Assembly: GCA_012184525.1 (NCBI GenBank)
Contig: WOFQ01000017.1
Location: 372,001-436,000, forward strand
Reading direction: 5' to 3'
From: Xenoacremonium recifei
Taxonomy: Eukaryota; Ascomycota; Sordariomycetes; Hypocreales; Nectriaceae
DNA length: 64,000 bases
Part shown: positions 1 to 11,569 of the stretch, one piece after another
How positions within the stretch are numbered: position 1 is the first letter of the stretch
How the letters are laid out: each line of letters opens with the position of its first letter
Notes under the pieces: model-generated
Databases searched by the model: none
Told to the model about the DNA's origin: nothing
The model's input: the letters and a program-made list of their open reading frames with translations, nothing else
Position numbers and translations under genes: made by a program

Positions 1-1079
1 CCAAGGCTTTTTACAATGAGATCTTATCCATTTGGCTTCTTGTAGCATCTAATATTTTCAGCACGTGTCTTTTCGTATATTAGAAGGGTTTTTGTCTTGG
101 TTACCTGCTATCAGAGGAAATGCCCTGTGGCACAGCCTAGCCAACCCAATACCCTAGCAAATTTGCCTAAATGCTCAATATCCCAACCCTCTATAATCAC
201 CGACGGGAATTACCGACGGCTGATTTTCCATATCATAATAATAGCGCTCGAGAGACATGCCTATCACTCTAGCTTATCCCTTTAGGCATCAACCAACAAT
301 CACTGCAATGCTTATCGCCAATCCCAATTTATCAAGGCCTCGACGCAAGGGAATTCTATACAAAAGTACCTACTTATTTATATAAAACTAGCATGTCTTA
401 GAAGAATCTTTTACATATTCAACGGCAATCACCCAGCCATTTATGTAGGTTTAGACTGATACCTACTTAGACGTTCGAAACTGGTTGCGCTGTAGGTTAA
501 GTAGTCTCACATGATACGGTAAGCATTGGCACCATCATAGAGAATTCTAAGAACAAAACAAAAAAGAAAGAAGATAGAAAGAAGGGACTACTCGGTCAAT
601 TCGGTCACAATTAATTTAAATTACATATTCTACTCCTGTCATCCGGGCCCTTGGAAGCTGAACTATGCAGATACCACCCAATGAGCTAGCATTAACCCCT
701 CCTGGCGGGATATGGAAACAAATACAATATCTCTACCCAGAGCGGGAACTCCGTATCATATGAAGGCCATAGACCTTAGTAAGTCCAGTTTGGCCCCGGC
801 TTGAAGTCTTTACAGATGGAGGCAGTATTCTTTGTGCTTCTAAGCTAAGTGCCTGCTCGCATTTTGGTCACCAAAGACTTTGTCATTCAGTGGGCTGCCG
901 AGGTTGCGGGGTCAATGGTGACAGTGCTAAGGACGCCTAAGCTTTTTATTAGTGTGTGACTACGAGAGACCTTTCGATGGCTATGGAATAGACCTGAAAT
1001 AAACACGAAACAAAATCTGATACCCAGCGTCTTGACTTCTGTTGTTCCCTTGACTTTCGTATTCTCACTAACAACGATC
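1..1079. other. left-edge non-coding stretch
   Basis: I see no convincing gene here. Open frames are short, without domain-like sequence, and interrupted in all frames. The last few hundred bases would be the promoter and 5' leader of the aldehyde dehydrogenase gene that begins at 1080. Composition is AT-rich, as expected of fungal intergenic DNA. Confidence 0.6.
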
Positions 1080-2901
1080 ATGTCGCTAACCACTGAGATT
1101 CGTCTGCCGGACGGCACAACATACAGCCAGCCACTTGGACTGTAAGAAAACGAAGCAAGGTGTAAATTTGGATCAAGTAATTCTCATTAAACCCATTATC
1201 AGGTTCATCGACAATGAAATATGCAAAAGCGTGAATGGCAAGACCTTTGAAGTCGTACGTTCTCTGATTCGTCGTACCTGAATACATCCAACTCACAACC
1301 TTCAACAGGTTAACCCTGCGTCAGTCTCTTAGCAATGGTATTGATGGAATTTACTAAAGATTTCTGAGCAGTACCGAGGAGGTCATTGCCAATGTCTTCG
1401 AGGCGGAAGTACAGGATGTCGATCTTGCTGTTGCCGCCGCTCGTCGTGCCTTCAAGGGTGTGTGGCGGACTACAAGTCCTGAGGATCGGGGAAAACTGCT
1501 TCGAAAAGTTGCCGAACTGATTGAAAAGAACCTCATGTTATTGGCAGGAGTCGAGTCACTCAATAACGGCAAGGCCCAGCAATGGGCTATTGGGGACATT
1601 ATGCACTGCGTATCTGTCTTCCACTACTATGCTGGCTGGGCTGATAAGGTTGATGGGAGAGTTATCGAAGTCGACGCCGAGCGGTTCAACTTTAGTAAGC
1701 GTGAGCCGGTAAGACCATTTACTTTCAACTTGGAGTCAATTGACATAGGCGCTGATTTGTTTGCCTTTAATAGTTTGGTGTCTGCGGTCAGATAATTCCA
1801 TGGAACGCACCGCTTGCATCTATGGCATGGAAGGTAGCCCCGGCCGTGGCCACCGGCAACACAGTCGTTGTCAAGACTTCCGAGGCGACACCTTTATCTG
1901 CCCTGTTGCTGGCCGAGTTCTTCAAGCAGGCCGGCGCTCCAGCGGGTGTTGTGAACGTCATCTCCGGCTTCGGTAAAGTAGCAGGCGCCGCCCTAGCATC
2001 ACATATGGACGTGAATAAGGTAGCCTTTACCGGCTCGACTACGACCGGTCGTGCCATTATGCAGGCAGCTGCGAAGTCGAACTTGAAGCCCGTGACACTC
2101 GAGCTGGGCGGCAAAGGCCCCAATATTGTGTTTGACGACGCAGACTTTGACGCGGCCGTCGAGTGGGTTAGCTTTGGCATATACTATAACTCGGGACAGG
2201 TCTGCTGCGCTGGATCTCGCGTCTACGTGCAGTCAGGCATCCATGACAGGTTCCTCGAAGCACTGAAGGCCAAAACGACTCAAATTACTGTTGGCGACCC
2301 CTTTGATAAGAAAACATTTTACGGGCCGCAGACCTCCAAGGCCCAATTCGAGAAGATTCTTGAGTAAGTACATCTGTACCAGATGTGATATCTAATGCTG
2401 ATGCGATATGAACTTAGCTATATCAAAAGTGGCGTCGATGCTGGCGCCAAGATCGAGGCAGGGGGATCTCGTTTGGGACAAAAGGGGTTCTTTGTCGAGC
2501 CGACAATCTTCTCAGGCGCGTCGGCAGACATGAAGATCATGCGGGAAGAAATATTCGGACCAGTATGTGTCGTCTTAAAGTTTACGACTCAGGAAGAAGT
2601 CGTCGAAGCCGCCAACAAATCCTCGTACGGCTTAGCTAGCGGAGTTCATACCAAGAATATTGACCGCGCGATCAATATGTCCAACCTTCTCGAGACCGGC
2701 ACTGTTTGGGTGAACCAGGTGCGTTCCTAAATGTATTCTCTGAGTGCCTCACTAATCTCTATGTAGTATAATGCACTCCATCATCAACTTCCATTTGGTG
2801 GCTACAAAGAGAGTGGTATTGGCCGAGAGCTGGGAGAAGCCGTCCTGACGAATTACACAACGTCAAAGACGGTCTCGATTCGGCTTTCGGGGACCCAATA
2901 A
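1080..2901 (+). CDS. aldehyde dehydrogenase (NAD(P)-dependent)
   Basis: Aldehyde dehydrogenase superfamily enzyme that would oxidise an aldehyde to the carboxylic acid. Seven exons (1080-1141, 1203-1254, 1309-1319, 1372-1708, 1774-2363, 2418-2718, 2767-2901) give a 495-residue protein, the usual ALDH length. The third exon is only 11 nt (VNPA junction). Visible signatures are PWNAP, FTGSTTTGR in the cofactor fold, the general-base glutamate in LELGGKGPN, the catalytic cysteine in NSGQVCCAG, EEIFGPV, and the C-terminal LPFGGYKESGIGRELG. The ATG at 1080 opens with a typical fungal ALDH N-terminus (TEIRLPDGTTY). No targeting signal is apparent, so a cytosolic enzyme is likely. It lies tail-to-tail with the acyl-CoA ligase. 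In the proposed pathway it would turn an aldehyde from alcohol oxidation into the acid used by that ligase. The family call is certain; the substrate is unknown. Confidence 0.95.
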
Positions 2902-3206
2902 GGTATCTCTGAAGTACTTACGCTATGTATACGCAATGAAATGAACCCTCATATGCTTACTTCGACATGCGAAGCCATGTCCTATAGCTTTACCTCTGTA
3001 ATCGTAGTCTCTCCTCATTAACTCGCTGACAGTGAATTATCTCGATAATGCGGGTTGGATGCTGAGGATTTACATTGAAGGTCTGCATATTTGGTTGAGA
3101 TATGGCCTAACAGAAGCCCTTATGAAGCCATAAACGTTCTAATCAACTGCAATGCATTTGTGAACAGACCCCTTGTTATGTGGGCTAATATTGATCTAAA
3201 TCTAGG

Positions 3207-5286
3207 TTATATCTTCGCTGCAATAGGTGCAAAATTGGAAGAACGCCGCCTCTCCTCCTCTTTGAGAATGCGGCGTAGTATCTTGCCGCTAGAGCTCTTG
3301 GGAATTGACGCCCTGATCTCAATCCCACCTTTGAGCCATTTGTATCTCGACTTATTCTTGCGAATAATGTCGTTAATTGTATACTTGAGTTGCTCGTCGC
3401 TGATAGTTACCGAATCCTTTTTCACTATGAAGGCCTTGGGCACTTCACCATCTTGCGAGTCCTCAACAGGGATAACTGCTACATCCACAACGGCTGGATG
3501 TTGCAGGATAATGGCTTCTAGCTCCGCGGGAGCGACTTGCATTCCCTAATAAATACCCGAGTAAGTAAATTATATACCTGAAAAAAGGGCACAAAAGATG
3601 TTCAAACCTTGACCTTGATGAGCTCTTTGATACGATCGATGATGAAAACGTGTTCATATCCAGCAGCGCTGAGGCGGATTTCAGCCTTATCTCCAGTGCG
3701 AAGCCAGCCGCCTTCAAAAGTCTGACTCGTAGCTACTTCGTCGTCGAGATATCCAAGAGCCACGCTGGGCGATCGTACCCATAGTTCTCCAGGATGGCTG
3801 TATTTAACTATATCCACCCCATTTTCGTCCACGATCCTGCAATCAACCTCTGGCAGCAGGATCCCGGATGATTCAGGAAGGACATCAAATCGAGGCGATG
3901 AGCATACTACAGTTGCAGATTCGGTCAAGCCTAGAATGATTTCTTTTATCAGCCAACCTCTGTATTCGCCGTATGTTGAATAGAGCTGACCTACCATAGC
4001 CCTGTCTGAGGATTCCGTTTGGAAAGAGGTCTCGAAGAACCGCAGAATCAGCATCACTGAATGAAGCTGCCCCCGTCATAAGATTTGTAGCACAGGATAG
4101 ATCGTACTTTCTGACCTCCTCAAGACTGCGAAGGCAGTGAAGAATAATCGGAGGTACCTGATTTGAGTCAGCTCGACTGTTATGGGCGTAGACCCTTCCT
4201 TTAACACAACTACAAACCAAAAATAATGTGTTGATGTTGAGTTTAGTGACAGCTCTCAGCATGGCGTGTAGTTCATACTTTGGCAATACGACGACCTCGT
4301 CCCCACGGTAGATACATGCGTGGCAGATAACTACGAGCGCATATATGTGGCTTTGAGGGAGCAGTCCGAGCGCCGCTTCTGTAGCCCCAGGGGTCCTCTG
4401 CATCCGTTCAAAGACTCCAAGCTGGATCACATTAGCTATTATATTGCGGTGGGTTATCATAACGCCTTTCTATGCAATTCACATTAGCAAAGACCATCCA
4501 AGGGGTACTCTCGGCTTCCTCACCGGCAATCCAGATGTGCCGCTGGAGAAGCATATGTAGGCTAGCTGAGACGCCCCTTGGCCAGGGGACCATCTGAGCG
4601 GCTCCAGGGGAGACATAGGACTGCTACCCTCCCGTACCAAGTCATCGACGGTCCTGAATTTGTCCGAAACTCCGTTGGGAGTTATGTCATTGGCTACATT
4701 CAACAGAAAGATACGAGATTCGGGAATGCCGGCTTGCGCGGCAGCGCCAAGGGCGGTCGGGAGCAGGGATGCACAAGTAAAAAGAATACTAGCACGGCAC
4801 TTCCGGAGCTGATAAAGTAACTCCGACTGGGTATATAAAGCGTTGGCAGGAGACACAATACCCGAGAGTCGGTGAATAGCCCAAGAGACGAGTATCGTGT
4901 CGATCTAAGTCCATTCGGCGTCAGGTTTTGTCTTTTGCATTCATCTCGTTTTGATTTTTATCAGATTGTAGCTTTCTGCCACTACCTTTCAATTGTATTA
5001 AACATACCGAGTTAAAAGAAAAGATGGCCGTGACCTTGTCCCTTTGACTGCCTTGGTTGGGAGACCAAGAGAGATCATGGGCCAGGGCGCTGGCGATGGC
5101 TTCTACGCGATAGCGTGCGTCGGATACTGAGTATGATCGATGTGTGATACCGCATGTGTACATTTTTCTGGACGACGAAGTTGGATGGCGGCCGAAGCCA
5201 TCTTCCAGCATGAGCTGGTGGATTGGAATTTCATTTGGCGGCGAAAAGGGTAATTTGGGAACCCTTGCGCTAGTTTTGAAACTCAT
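3207..5286 (-). CDS. 4-coumarate-CoA ligase-like acyl-CoA synthetase (ANL superfamily)
   Basis: Adenylate-forming enzyme that would activate a carboxylic acid to its CoA thioester. Six exons (5286-5008, 4904-4524, 4469-4218, 4157-3995, 3930-3608, 3545-3207) give 578 residues, normal for fungal 4CL-like ligases. Motifs in order: SSGTSGLPKGV followed by THRN (ATP-binding P-loop, split by an intron after SGLP), QGYGLTE (split by an intron inside the second Gly codon), GELWVRS, WLRTGD, the hinge DRIKELIKVKG, and PKSSSGKILRR with the catalytic C-terminal lysine. The protein ends in AKI, a variant of the peroxisomal PTS1 tripeptide also seen in some fungal peroxisomal enzymes, so peroxisomal import is possible but unproven. 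The start was chosen as the ATG at 5286 because it gives the expected N-terminus (PNEIPIHQLML). The true acid substrate cannot be read from sequence; beside BVMO, ALDH and CoA-transferase genes, a catabolic acid is more likely than a phenylpropanoid. Confidence 0.93.
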
Positions 5287-5716
5287 GCTTATCTCCGCGA
5301 TATTTATGACCAGCTTGTGACGCCTGCGGTCAATGGAACCGCAAGTCCTGTGGCGTATTTGTATACTGCAACTCCTCTCTCTTCCCATCTCGGCCAATGT
5401 GTTAATGCCGCCTGTTTGGGGGAGATGCCGAGGTTTCCACCTGCGATGTGGGCAAGCGAGGAGAGCTACCCGGATGTACTCTAGAGATCCCGCTTTAATT
5501 CGAACCGCTCCAAAAAAGTGCTGTTGGTAGCGGTTCAAATAGGTATACCCGTTGGAAGATCGTTTCTCTGTGTTTTTACCCGCATATCTGAAATGTTTCA
5601 TTTAAAAGCATAGCTATATTCTCACACTAATTAATCTACATCAAGCCATCCTTTGATCCTCATAGATCTGGACTCCAACGCGCTTGCAAGGTGTTTGAAC
5701 GCTAGGTGGGTAGTGG
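5287..5716. other. intergenic, no gene seen
   Basis: This 430-bp stretch lies between the start of the acyl-CoA ligase and the end of the C2H2 regulator, both on the minus strand. It would hold the ligase promoter and the regulator's 3' region. Short open frames here continue from neighbouring genes or lack any domain character. Confidence 0.5.
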
Positions 5717-8122
5717 TCAGTCAGCTTTGAGGGTTCTCGAAAGAAAGCGAAGAGGTAGAAGATAGAAGAACGTACATGGCCAACTGTCACAGGAACGGAA
5801 TACTGTAGAGAATAAGTTAAGAAGGTCAGCTGCGAGATTTCCTGTGCTTCGTTCGTTGAGCATTTCGGTTGAGCTGGGTACGCTGTAGTCCATATTATAC
5901 TGGGTCTTGCGACGTTCTGCAAAATCGAGAATCTTTTGAAGAAGATCGAAATCCTCAATCTCCCCGGAGTCTGATCCATTCAACCAGGTGTTGTACAGTT
6001 CTTGGTTGAGACAATTCGCAAAAAAGCACAGCCAGCTAGCGAGAAGCTGGATGCAATGGAACGTGGCCGTGGCTGTATGCGGCGTAAGGCTCACCCCGGC
6101 CTTGTTTGACCTCAACTTGGGGCTAATTTTGAACGTCAGCTCCAAGGCACTGACAGAGTAGAGTGCAAGGTGACGGAAGGCCATCCGCTTATCAGAATCG
6201 AAGAAGATGTCGTAGGTAAGTTGCCAATCTTGTCGTCTGCTAGACAAAGAGCATACGGAACCTTCACTGTCTAAGTGAAGGTCCCAAGCTGGCATGGTAA
6301 CGCAGAATTTTCCGTAATCTCTGGAGACCAGTGCTTGCTTTGCCTCTTTCACATCTAGATAGAGAAGGAGCTGGGTGTTGTCAAACATTGCCAGACAACA
6401 GGCAAGGAGTGGTGTCAATGGTCGACCCCCTCTTTGTGATGTAAGCCGCAGCCAGACCGTTTGCCATTGCTGGAGCGCTTTTTTTGTTGCCTTGACATCG
6501 ACATCGTTTTGAAACCTGCGTATCCATACTTCTCGGTGGAGAGCCGTGATTAGAATGAAGGAGGAGTAGTCGTTGCAATATTGCGATCGGGTTGGGCCTC
6601 TGCGTCCGCCATGCGAACCAACTGCGGTCCCGTGAGGTAGGAGTTCTTCGACCGGCCTGCTCTTGCAAGCAGTGCTTGAGAATAAAGCCTCAACTTCATT
6701 TCTGAAAGACTGATGCTCTTCTTCGCTTTCCAGTGCTAATCTCCAGTCCGAAGGGTTTTCTGCTGTCCACAGTAGGTCGCTGCATGGCATATCGTGCCCG
6801 ACCTCACGCCAGTCCATACTCGAGACGGCATCGAGATAAGTCAAGGTAGAACTCATGACCGCAAAATACGTTAAACAAGTCCTCTTTCTTTCTTCAGCCT
6901 GCATCCAATTCAGCCAATCTGTCGGGGCGCCTTGGCCACAGGACTCGCAAGTTGACTGTAGGCGAACTGGTGGCGTTGTCGTAGGGGCTTCCAAATTTGC
7001 AAGCTGAATTAAATTTCTAAGAGACACGGAATGTCCAACTGTGAGACCCTCGATTGACCTGTCACCGAGGTTGGCACCAAAGGAGATGTAGTTGATAAAT
7101 GCCTGTAGGAGCTGCAGGGGGGGTGCTTCCGTGGAATTATTGTTCTGGCGGGCGGCGAGCCAGCCCAAGATTTCCTTCCGCGTGTTGTTGTAGAACTCAA
7201 GTGCTATGGCTTCCTTTTGATCAGAAAGAGCGCCTAGTGCAAGGATAGAAAAGACGAGAGCTCTTGGAGGTCGTCGTTTCCATTGATTGCATGAAAGTCC
7301 ATGAGTAAATGTCTCCGGCGTAGTCTCTGTTGAAAGGGCTTCCAACGAGAAATCCAAAGTTTGGAAATGGAGGAACGGTCTCATAAAGGCGCAATTGGAT
7401 TTGTAAGATCCAATGAGCCGGTCGAAGGATGCTTTTTCTAGGGAAGGTGATATTCCAAGCGCAGTGCGCGGATGGGGTACTTGGTCCGTGAACTTGGGTG
7501 ACGGGAAAAGATCACGATGAAACGCAGGGAGCAAATGCACTCGATCATTCTGTAGGGCCTTTGGAGATGTGTCAAACCCACTGGAATCAAGTCGACTAGA
7601 AGCAGATTGTGAGGGCCAGTGGCTTTGCTGGGATATGATTCTTTCCGGGACGCGACAAAGTGCTTCTGTTACGCCCGAGTAAGATGGCATGCCCAGTAAG
7701 GCATCTAGAAAGGTGTCTAGACCCGGTTCGTCGAGAGCAGTAATTCTTGTCATCTCGAAAGTAGCTTGCGCATCTGATGTCGCTACTAGGCTCAAAATCA
7801 CCGGATTCTCCTTTTCCGAACCTTCCGATGTGGAAGACCCGTGCTCCTCGGTATTTTGCGGCGGCGATGATTGCTTGTCTCGCTCTGTGTCGAGCTGAAT
7901 GTACTCATTGGCTTTTTGCCCTCGGTGAACGTGGCTGGAATGTCGTAGTAAAGCGTCTCCACGACCGAATCCTCGGTCGCAAAGGCCACATCGGTAGGGA
8001 CGATATTTATTGTGAGTGCTCTCGTGCCTCGCTAAATGATCTGGCCGGCCGAAGGCACGCCCACAAGTGTTGCACTTCAGGGCGCCATGGGTATAGGGTT
8101 CACCTATTGGGGAACGAGGCAT
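5717..8122 (-). CDS. C2H2 zinc-finger transcription factor with fungal-specific TF domain
   Basis: Nuclear DNA-binding regulator. An uninterrupted frame gives 801 residues from the ATG at 8122. Two tandem C2H2 fingers lie near the N-terminus (about residues 15-65): CNTC...HLARHESTH and CGLC...ALLRHSSHVH, linked by NKYRPYR. A long, mostly helical region from about residue 230 onward resembles the fungal_trans (PF04082-like) middle domain, including a stretch around SFDRLIGSYKSN. The frame stays open upstream to 8389, but that extension is unlike an N-terminus and the ATG at 8122 places the fingers where this family has them. The extreme C-terminus is less certain because a GT-AG intron near 5720-5780 could alter the last few residues. 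It diverges from the bZIP gene across about 790 bp. As one of two regulators inside the enzyme cluster it is a candidate pathway-specific activator; target genes are inference. Confidence 0.88.
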   Translation of the reverse strand: MPRSPIGEPYTHGALKCNTCGRAFGRPDHLARHESTHNKYRPYRCGLCDRGFGRGDALLRHSSHVHRGQKANEYIQLDTERDKQSSPPQNTEEHGSSTSEGSEKENPVILSLVATSDAQATFEMTRITALDEPGLDTFLDALLGMPSYSGVTEALCRVPERIISQQSHWPSQSASSRLDSSGFDTSPKALQNDRVHLLPAFHRDLFPSPKFTDQVPHPRTALGISPSLEKASFDRLIGSYKSNCAFMRPFLHFQTLDFSLEALSTETTPETFTHGLSCNQWKRRPPRALVFSILALGALSDQKEAIALEFYNNTRKEILGWLAARQNNNSTEAPPLQLLQAFINYISFGANLGDRSIEGLTVGHSVSLRNLIQLANLEAPTTTPPVRLQSTCESCGQGAPTDWLNWMQAEERKRTCLTYFAVMSSTLTYLDAVSSMDWREVGHDMPCSDLLWTAENPSDWRLALESEEEHQSFRNEVEALFSSTACKSRPVEELLPHGTAVGSHGGRRGPTRSQYCNDYSSFILITALHREVWIRRFQNDVDVKATKKALQQWQTVWLRLTSQRGGRPLTPLLACCLAMFDNTQLLLYLDVKEAKQALVSRDYGKFCVTMPAWDLHLDSEGSVCSLSSRRQDWQLTYDIFFDSDKRMAFRHLALYSVSALELTFKISPKLRSNKAGVSLTPHTATATFHCIQLLASWLCFFANCLNQELYNTWLNGSDSGEIEDFDLLQKILDFAERRKTQYNMDYSVPSSTEMLNERSTGNLAADLLNLFSTVFRSCDSWPCTFFYLLPLRFLSRTLKAD

Positions 8123-8912
8123 GTCTATCAAACAACCGTGGAAGAATGAGACTAGGTGACCTGCAATATTGTAACAGATGACAAACTGGCATTGAATTTT
8201 CCAGGAGAGATTGAAAGAGATGGCATCTACACGGCCCGAACAACCTCGAAAACCAGCCGGCTGGCCAACCCCGCACTTCATAACCCCAGATTGCTTTCGG
8301 TCATGGGGAGGCCGGATCCCCGGAGAAGACACAGAATTATCCACATCACGGGGGGGCGGGGGGCAGGCCAAGCGAGGGAGATATGACAACCGGTATGCTA
8401 CTTGCTTCCGAAACCCCTGTTTTCACTACCGAGTTCCATCAAAGGGGATATGGTCAGAACCAGCGGGAGGAGAAGCCGCAAAAGGACCAAAAGCAGGGAG
8501 GCGCTGGGCAGTAGCACATACGGCAGCACGATTAACCGGAAAAACACGACTGGCCTCTTTCTTCTCCCTTTTTTCGCCACATATATCAGCTCATGTCACC
8601 TATTTCCCTGTCATTAGTGTCATTTTCACGCGGGGAAGCAGATAGATAGGATGCCCCCGCGCACTATGTGCCGTAGTCTTCTCTAGTCACTCTGGGGTCA
8701 TTGCGGGGGATGTGGGCAACCTCGGATGGGAGTCCGGAGCCCGGATCATGATGATGCGGCGCTCCGGTCGTGATCATCTAAGATATTTGAAAGAAAACTG
8801 ACAAGTACAATCGATAAGCAGCAGTCGAGATACTCCAGGACCATTGGAGGGATGAATCGTCTATACCTTAAGGCTTCCGAACACGCTTAGAGGCTTACAC
8901 ACTTTCTCAAAT
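8123..8912. promoter_or_regulatory. shared divergent promoter of the C2H2 and bZIP regulators
   Basis: The two regulator genes are transcribed away from each other from this 790-bp region, so both promoters must lie here. It contains a G-rich run around 8349-8367. Small open frames on both strands look random. I could not identify a specific operator. Confidence 0.5.
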
Positions 8913-11140
8913 ATGCCCCGGACTGGCAGAAGGCAAAATGGATCACTTGGAGAAGAGGAGTGTGCTGGCCTCGACCAGGCAACAAGAAGGTAGGGAGTCG
9001 CCGTGACTCTTACCGAACAACGCACTCTTGTATGTTTATCACGAAACAGTGGCGCTAACGTGTGGCCAATATGACCTCTTCAGGCGGCTTCGGAATCGCT
9101 TATCGCAACGAAATTTTCGAGAACGGAAGTCCATGTATATCAAGGAGCTGGAGGAGAGATCAAAAGTGAATGCGCAATCTGAAAGCGAGCGCAATCTGGT
9201 TTTGGTGCGTGAGGCTGGAGAGCTGAGAGCCGAGTTGCTTAGACTTCGCTCAAAGGTGCTGAAGCTGTCTGCCTCGCTGAGCGCAATAGGCTCCGAGATC
9301 GGCAAGACTCTCAACATGGAAGGGGTCGATGGGCAATCTGGAGATCAAGGTTGTCAGAGGGGAACATCAACTGAGTCCGAGCACGATATGGGCGATCTAT
9401 CGGCAATGGTAATTGGCTTACAATCGCCAGATACCTTTGAAGGTGAACAGGAAGACATCCCGAGGGACCTTGAAAACACCTCAAGCAGTTTTCCAGAGAC
9501 AATAAGTGGTCAGGAGAAAGAGCACGATGCTCCAGCTCCTCAAGAGGTCTTTCAGCCGGAAAAAGGAGCCCACAATAGATGTATGGACATCGACCCCGCA
9601 TCCGCAGACGATCAAAGATTCAACGTCGCAGAATCACACAGCTCTGGATTTGAAGGCTCCGTGCCTGTAGAACTGCGCCAAGCTGTTGAGATGGGCACGA
9701 GTAATGGTCTTGGGCCGCACCAAGAGGCAGCTGCTGGGGGCGAGGAAATTCCTGACATGGTTCAGGCTGCGGAGAACGCGCAACCCTCAGAGCCATTTAA
9801 CGATTCACTTCTTCACGAGGACCTGGTATTTGAGGGCCTGGATTGCGCGTATCACTTAAATCCAGAGCTGTGGATGATATCTTCACTCAAATCTTATCAA
9901 GTTACAGGACTTGGCAGCTCGAATGAGGAGACGTCCGAGCCCGAGCCCTTGGGGTTGCAACATCAGAATGTAGCAAGCAACGAAATCCCAGTTCAAGAAA
10001 ATCTCACCTCGCTACCAATGGTCCCATCACAGGTGGGATGTACGCTGCCGCCGGGACTCTTCCCGGCGCCCAAAAGCCATTCTTCGTCCCTTCCCCTACA
10101 TTCGCGGCTCTCCGACCACATCGAGACTCTTGAGCAACATGTGCGATGCTTCCTCGTCGCGATGCCAACCCAACAATCGCGTCACAGGTGACGCATCCCA
10201 GACACCCCTAATCAGACAGTCAAGGCACTGACGTTGCGATGCCTCCAGACTTTACCAGTATTGTACAACAATAATGTCGCTGAGCATACAGAACGCCTGG
10301 CCTTCCACATATCCCGTATGGTTCAAGTCTCAGGTGCCTGAACTCATCTGGCCAATCATTCTATGGAGAATCCATCCTACGTCCGAAACCCACAACAGCT
10401 TGTTGCCCAACTACAAACCAACTGAGCTGCAACTCACAGTACCACACTCAGCAATCATTGACTGGATACCGTATGCCCCGCTGCGAGATCGAGTGCTGCT
10501 CAGTTATAATGGGAGCGTCGCACTGGATCGCATGATGTGCGACATCTTGAACAGTTATGTCATCGAGGTTGACGATGTTTCCCGAATAATTCACAATGCC
10601 CCTTCAGGGAGGGGTTACTTTGGGGTGTGGAACGTCTTCAGGGCGATTCATTCGACTAATAACTCCAGTAGCTCAGACTATGCCTCCTGTCCCGTCGATC
10701 CAGGTATCTTCGACGGCGAGTTGTACGGGCGAGATGAGTGCACACGGTTGTTTGATGATGTGACTTCCTCCTTGCAGCTACCGGAGGTTCTGCCAGGGCT
10801 ATTTTCGCCAGCCACTTCAACATCCAGTCGCATGAATATAGGAACACGTCGAAGATTATTGAAGCCTGGAGGTTCCAACCCACTTGAGCTGAGCGAAATA
10901 CTCGGGTCTCCCGACTTGGCTCTTAGGTTAGCCCATGACATAAGATTGTATGCGGCCAAGTCGTGGCGGTTGGACAAGAACTTCTTTAAAGTCTGGCCGG
11001 AGCTTAAATTCGATGGATATGAGAATATTGTTGCGCAGGGCAGGTCATACCGTCTGCCTATGGCACCGCCAGATGCGCCTATGCCAATCACTGATGCAAT
11101 GGCTGCGGCGTACAGGGAAGCGCCTCAGACCGTATATTAG
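8913..11140 (+). CDS. bZIP transcription factor with DUF3425-like C-terminal domain
   Basis: Nuclear regulator of the fungal bZIP plus DUF3425 class. Three exons (8913-8989, 9084-10187, 10249-11140) give 690 residues. The first intron falls inside the basic region; splicing restores RRRLRNRLSQRNFRERK at about residues 25-42, the canonical fungal N-x7-R type basic segment, followed by a leucine-containing heptad region (LEERS...LRAELLRLRSKVLKL). Residues about 90-420 are acidic, Glu/Ser/Pro-rich and probably disordered. The C-terminal 280 residues carry DUF3425-type features: IWPIILWRIHP, LQLTVPHSAIIDWIPY, LRDRVL and, near the end, KSWRLDKNFF...GRSYRLP. The second splice (AG|ACTTTACC) keeps the frame into the second half and joins what would otherwise look like two genes. 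It diverges from the C2H2 gene and is the second candidate cluster regulator. Confidence 0.88.
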
Positions 11141-11569
11141 TTGATGGATGTACTTTATAGTGCTGGCTTGGCTACATATATTCTCTGTAGTTAAAATGAG
11201 CCACACTGAAGTCCTTTCAGTTCTTGAAATGGGCTCTCTTATTGAACTGATTATCAACCAGATACTTACAAAACAGAGTGCATAGCAGATGCAGAAAATC
11301 TCCACAAACAGTGCCATCTATTACGTTACTCTAAATTTTGTATGGTATTGTAGTTTGTGTCAGGTCAAAGTGCTGACTACACAGCTTATTACGAACCGCC
11401 AAAATCTCGTGGCTGATGTTAGTAGCGAGAAATTACAATCTCTATCACCATCCGTGTTACTTAAGCTGCACCTTGTCCAAGCGTTGGCAAGTGATTCAGG
11501 CCAGTCGGCGCTAGCAATTTATGATAAATCGAACTTACTAGTAATTCTGTATTTCAGACCCAGTAAACC
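11141..11569. other. intergenic, no gene seen
   Basis: AT-rich 429 bp between the bZIP gene and the SDR gene, both on the plus strand. It would hold the bZIP terminator and SDR promoter. Open frames here are short and overlap known gene ends; none has domain character. Confidence 0.5.

Noticed and set aside
8123..8389. N-terminal extension of the C2H2 factor
   Set aside because: The frame is open, but the sequence is not conserved-looking and the ATG at 8122 gives the normal position of the fingers.
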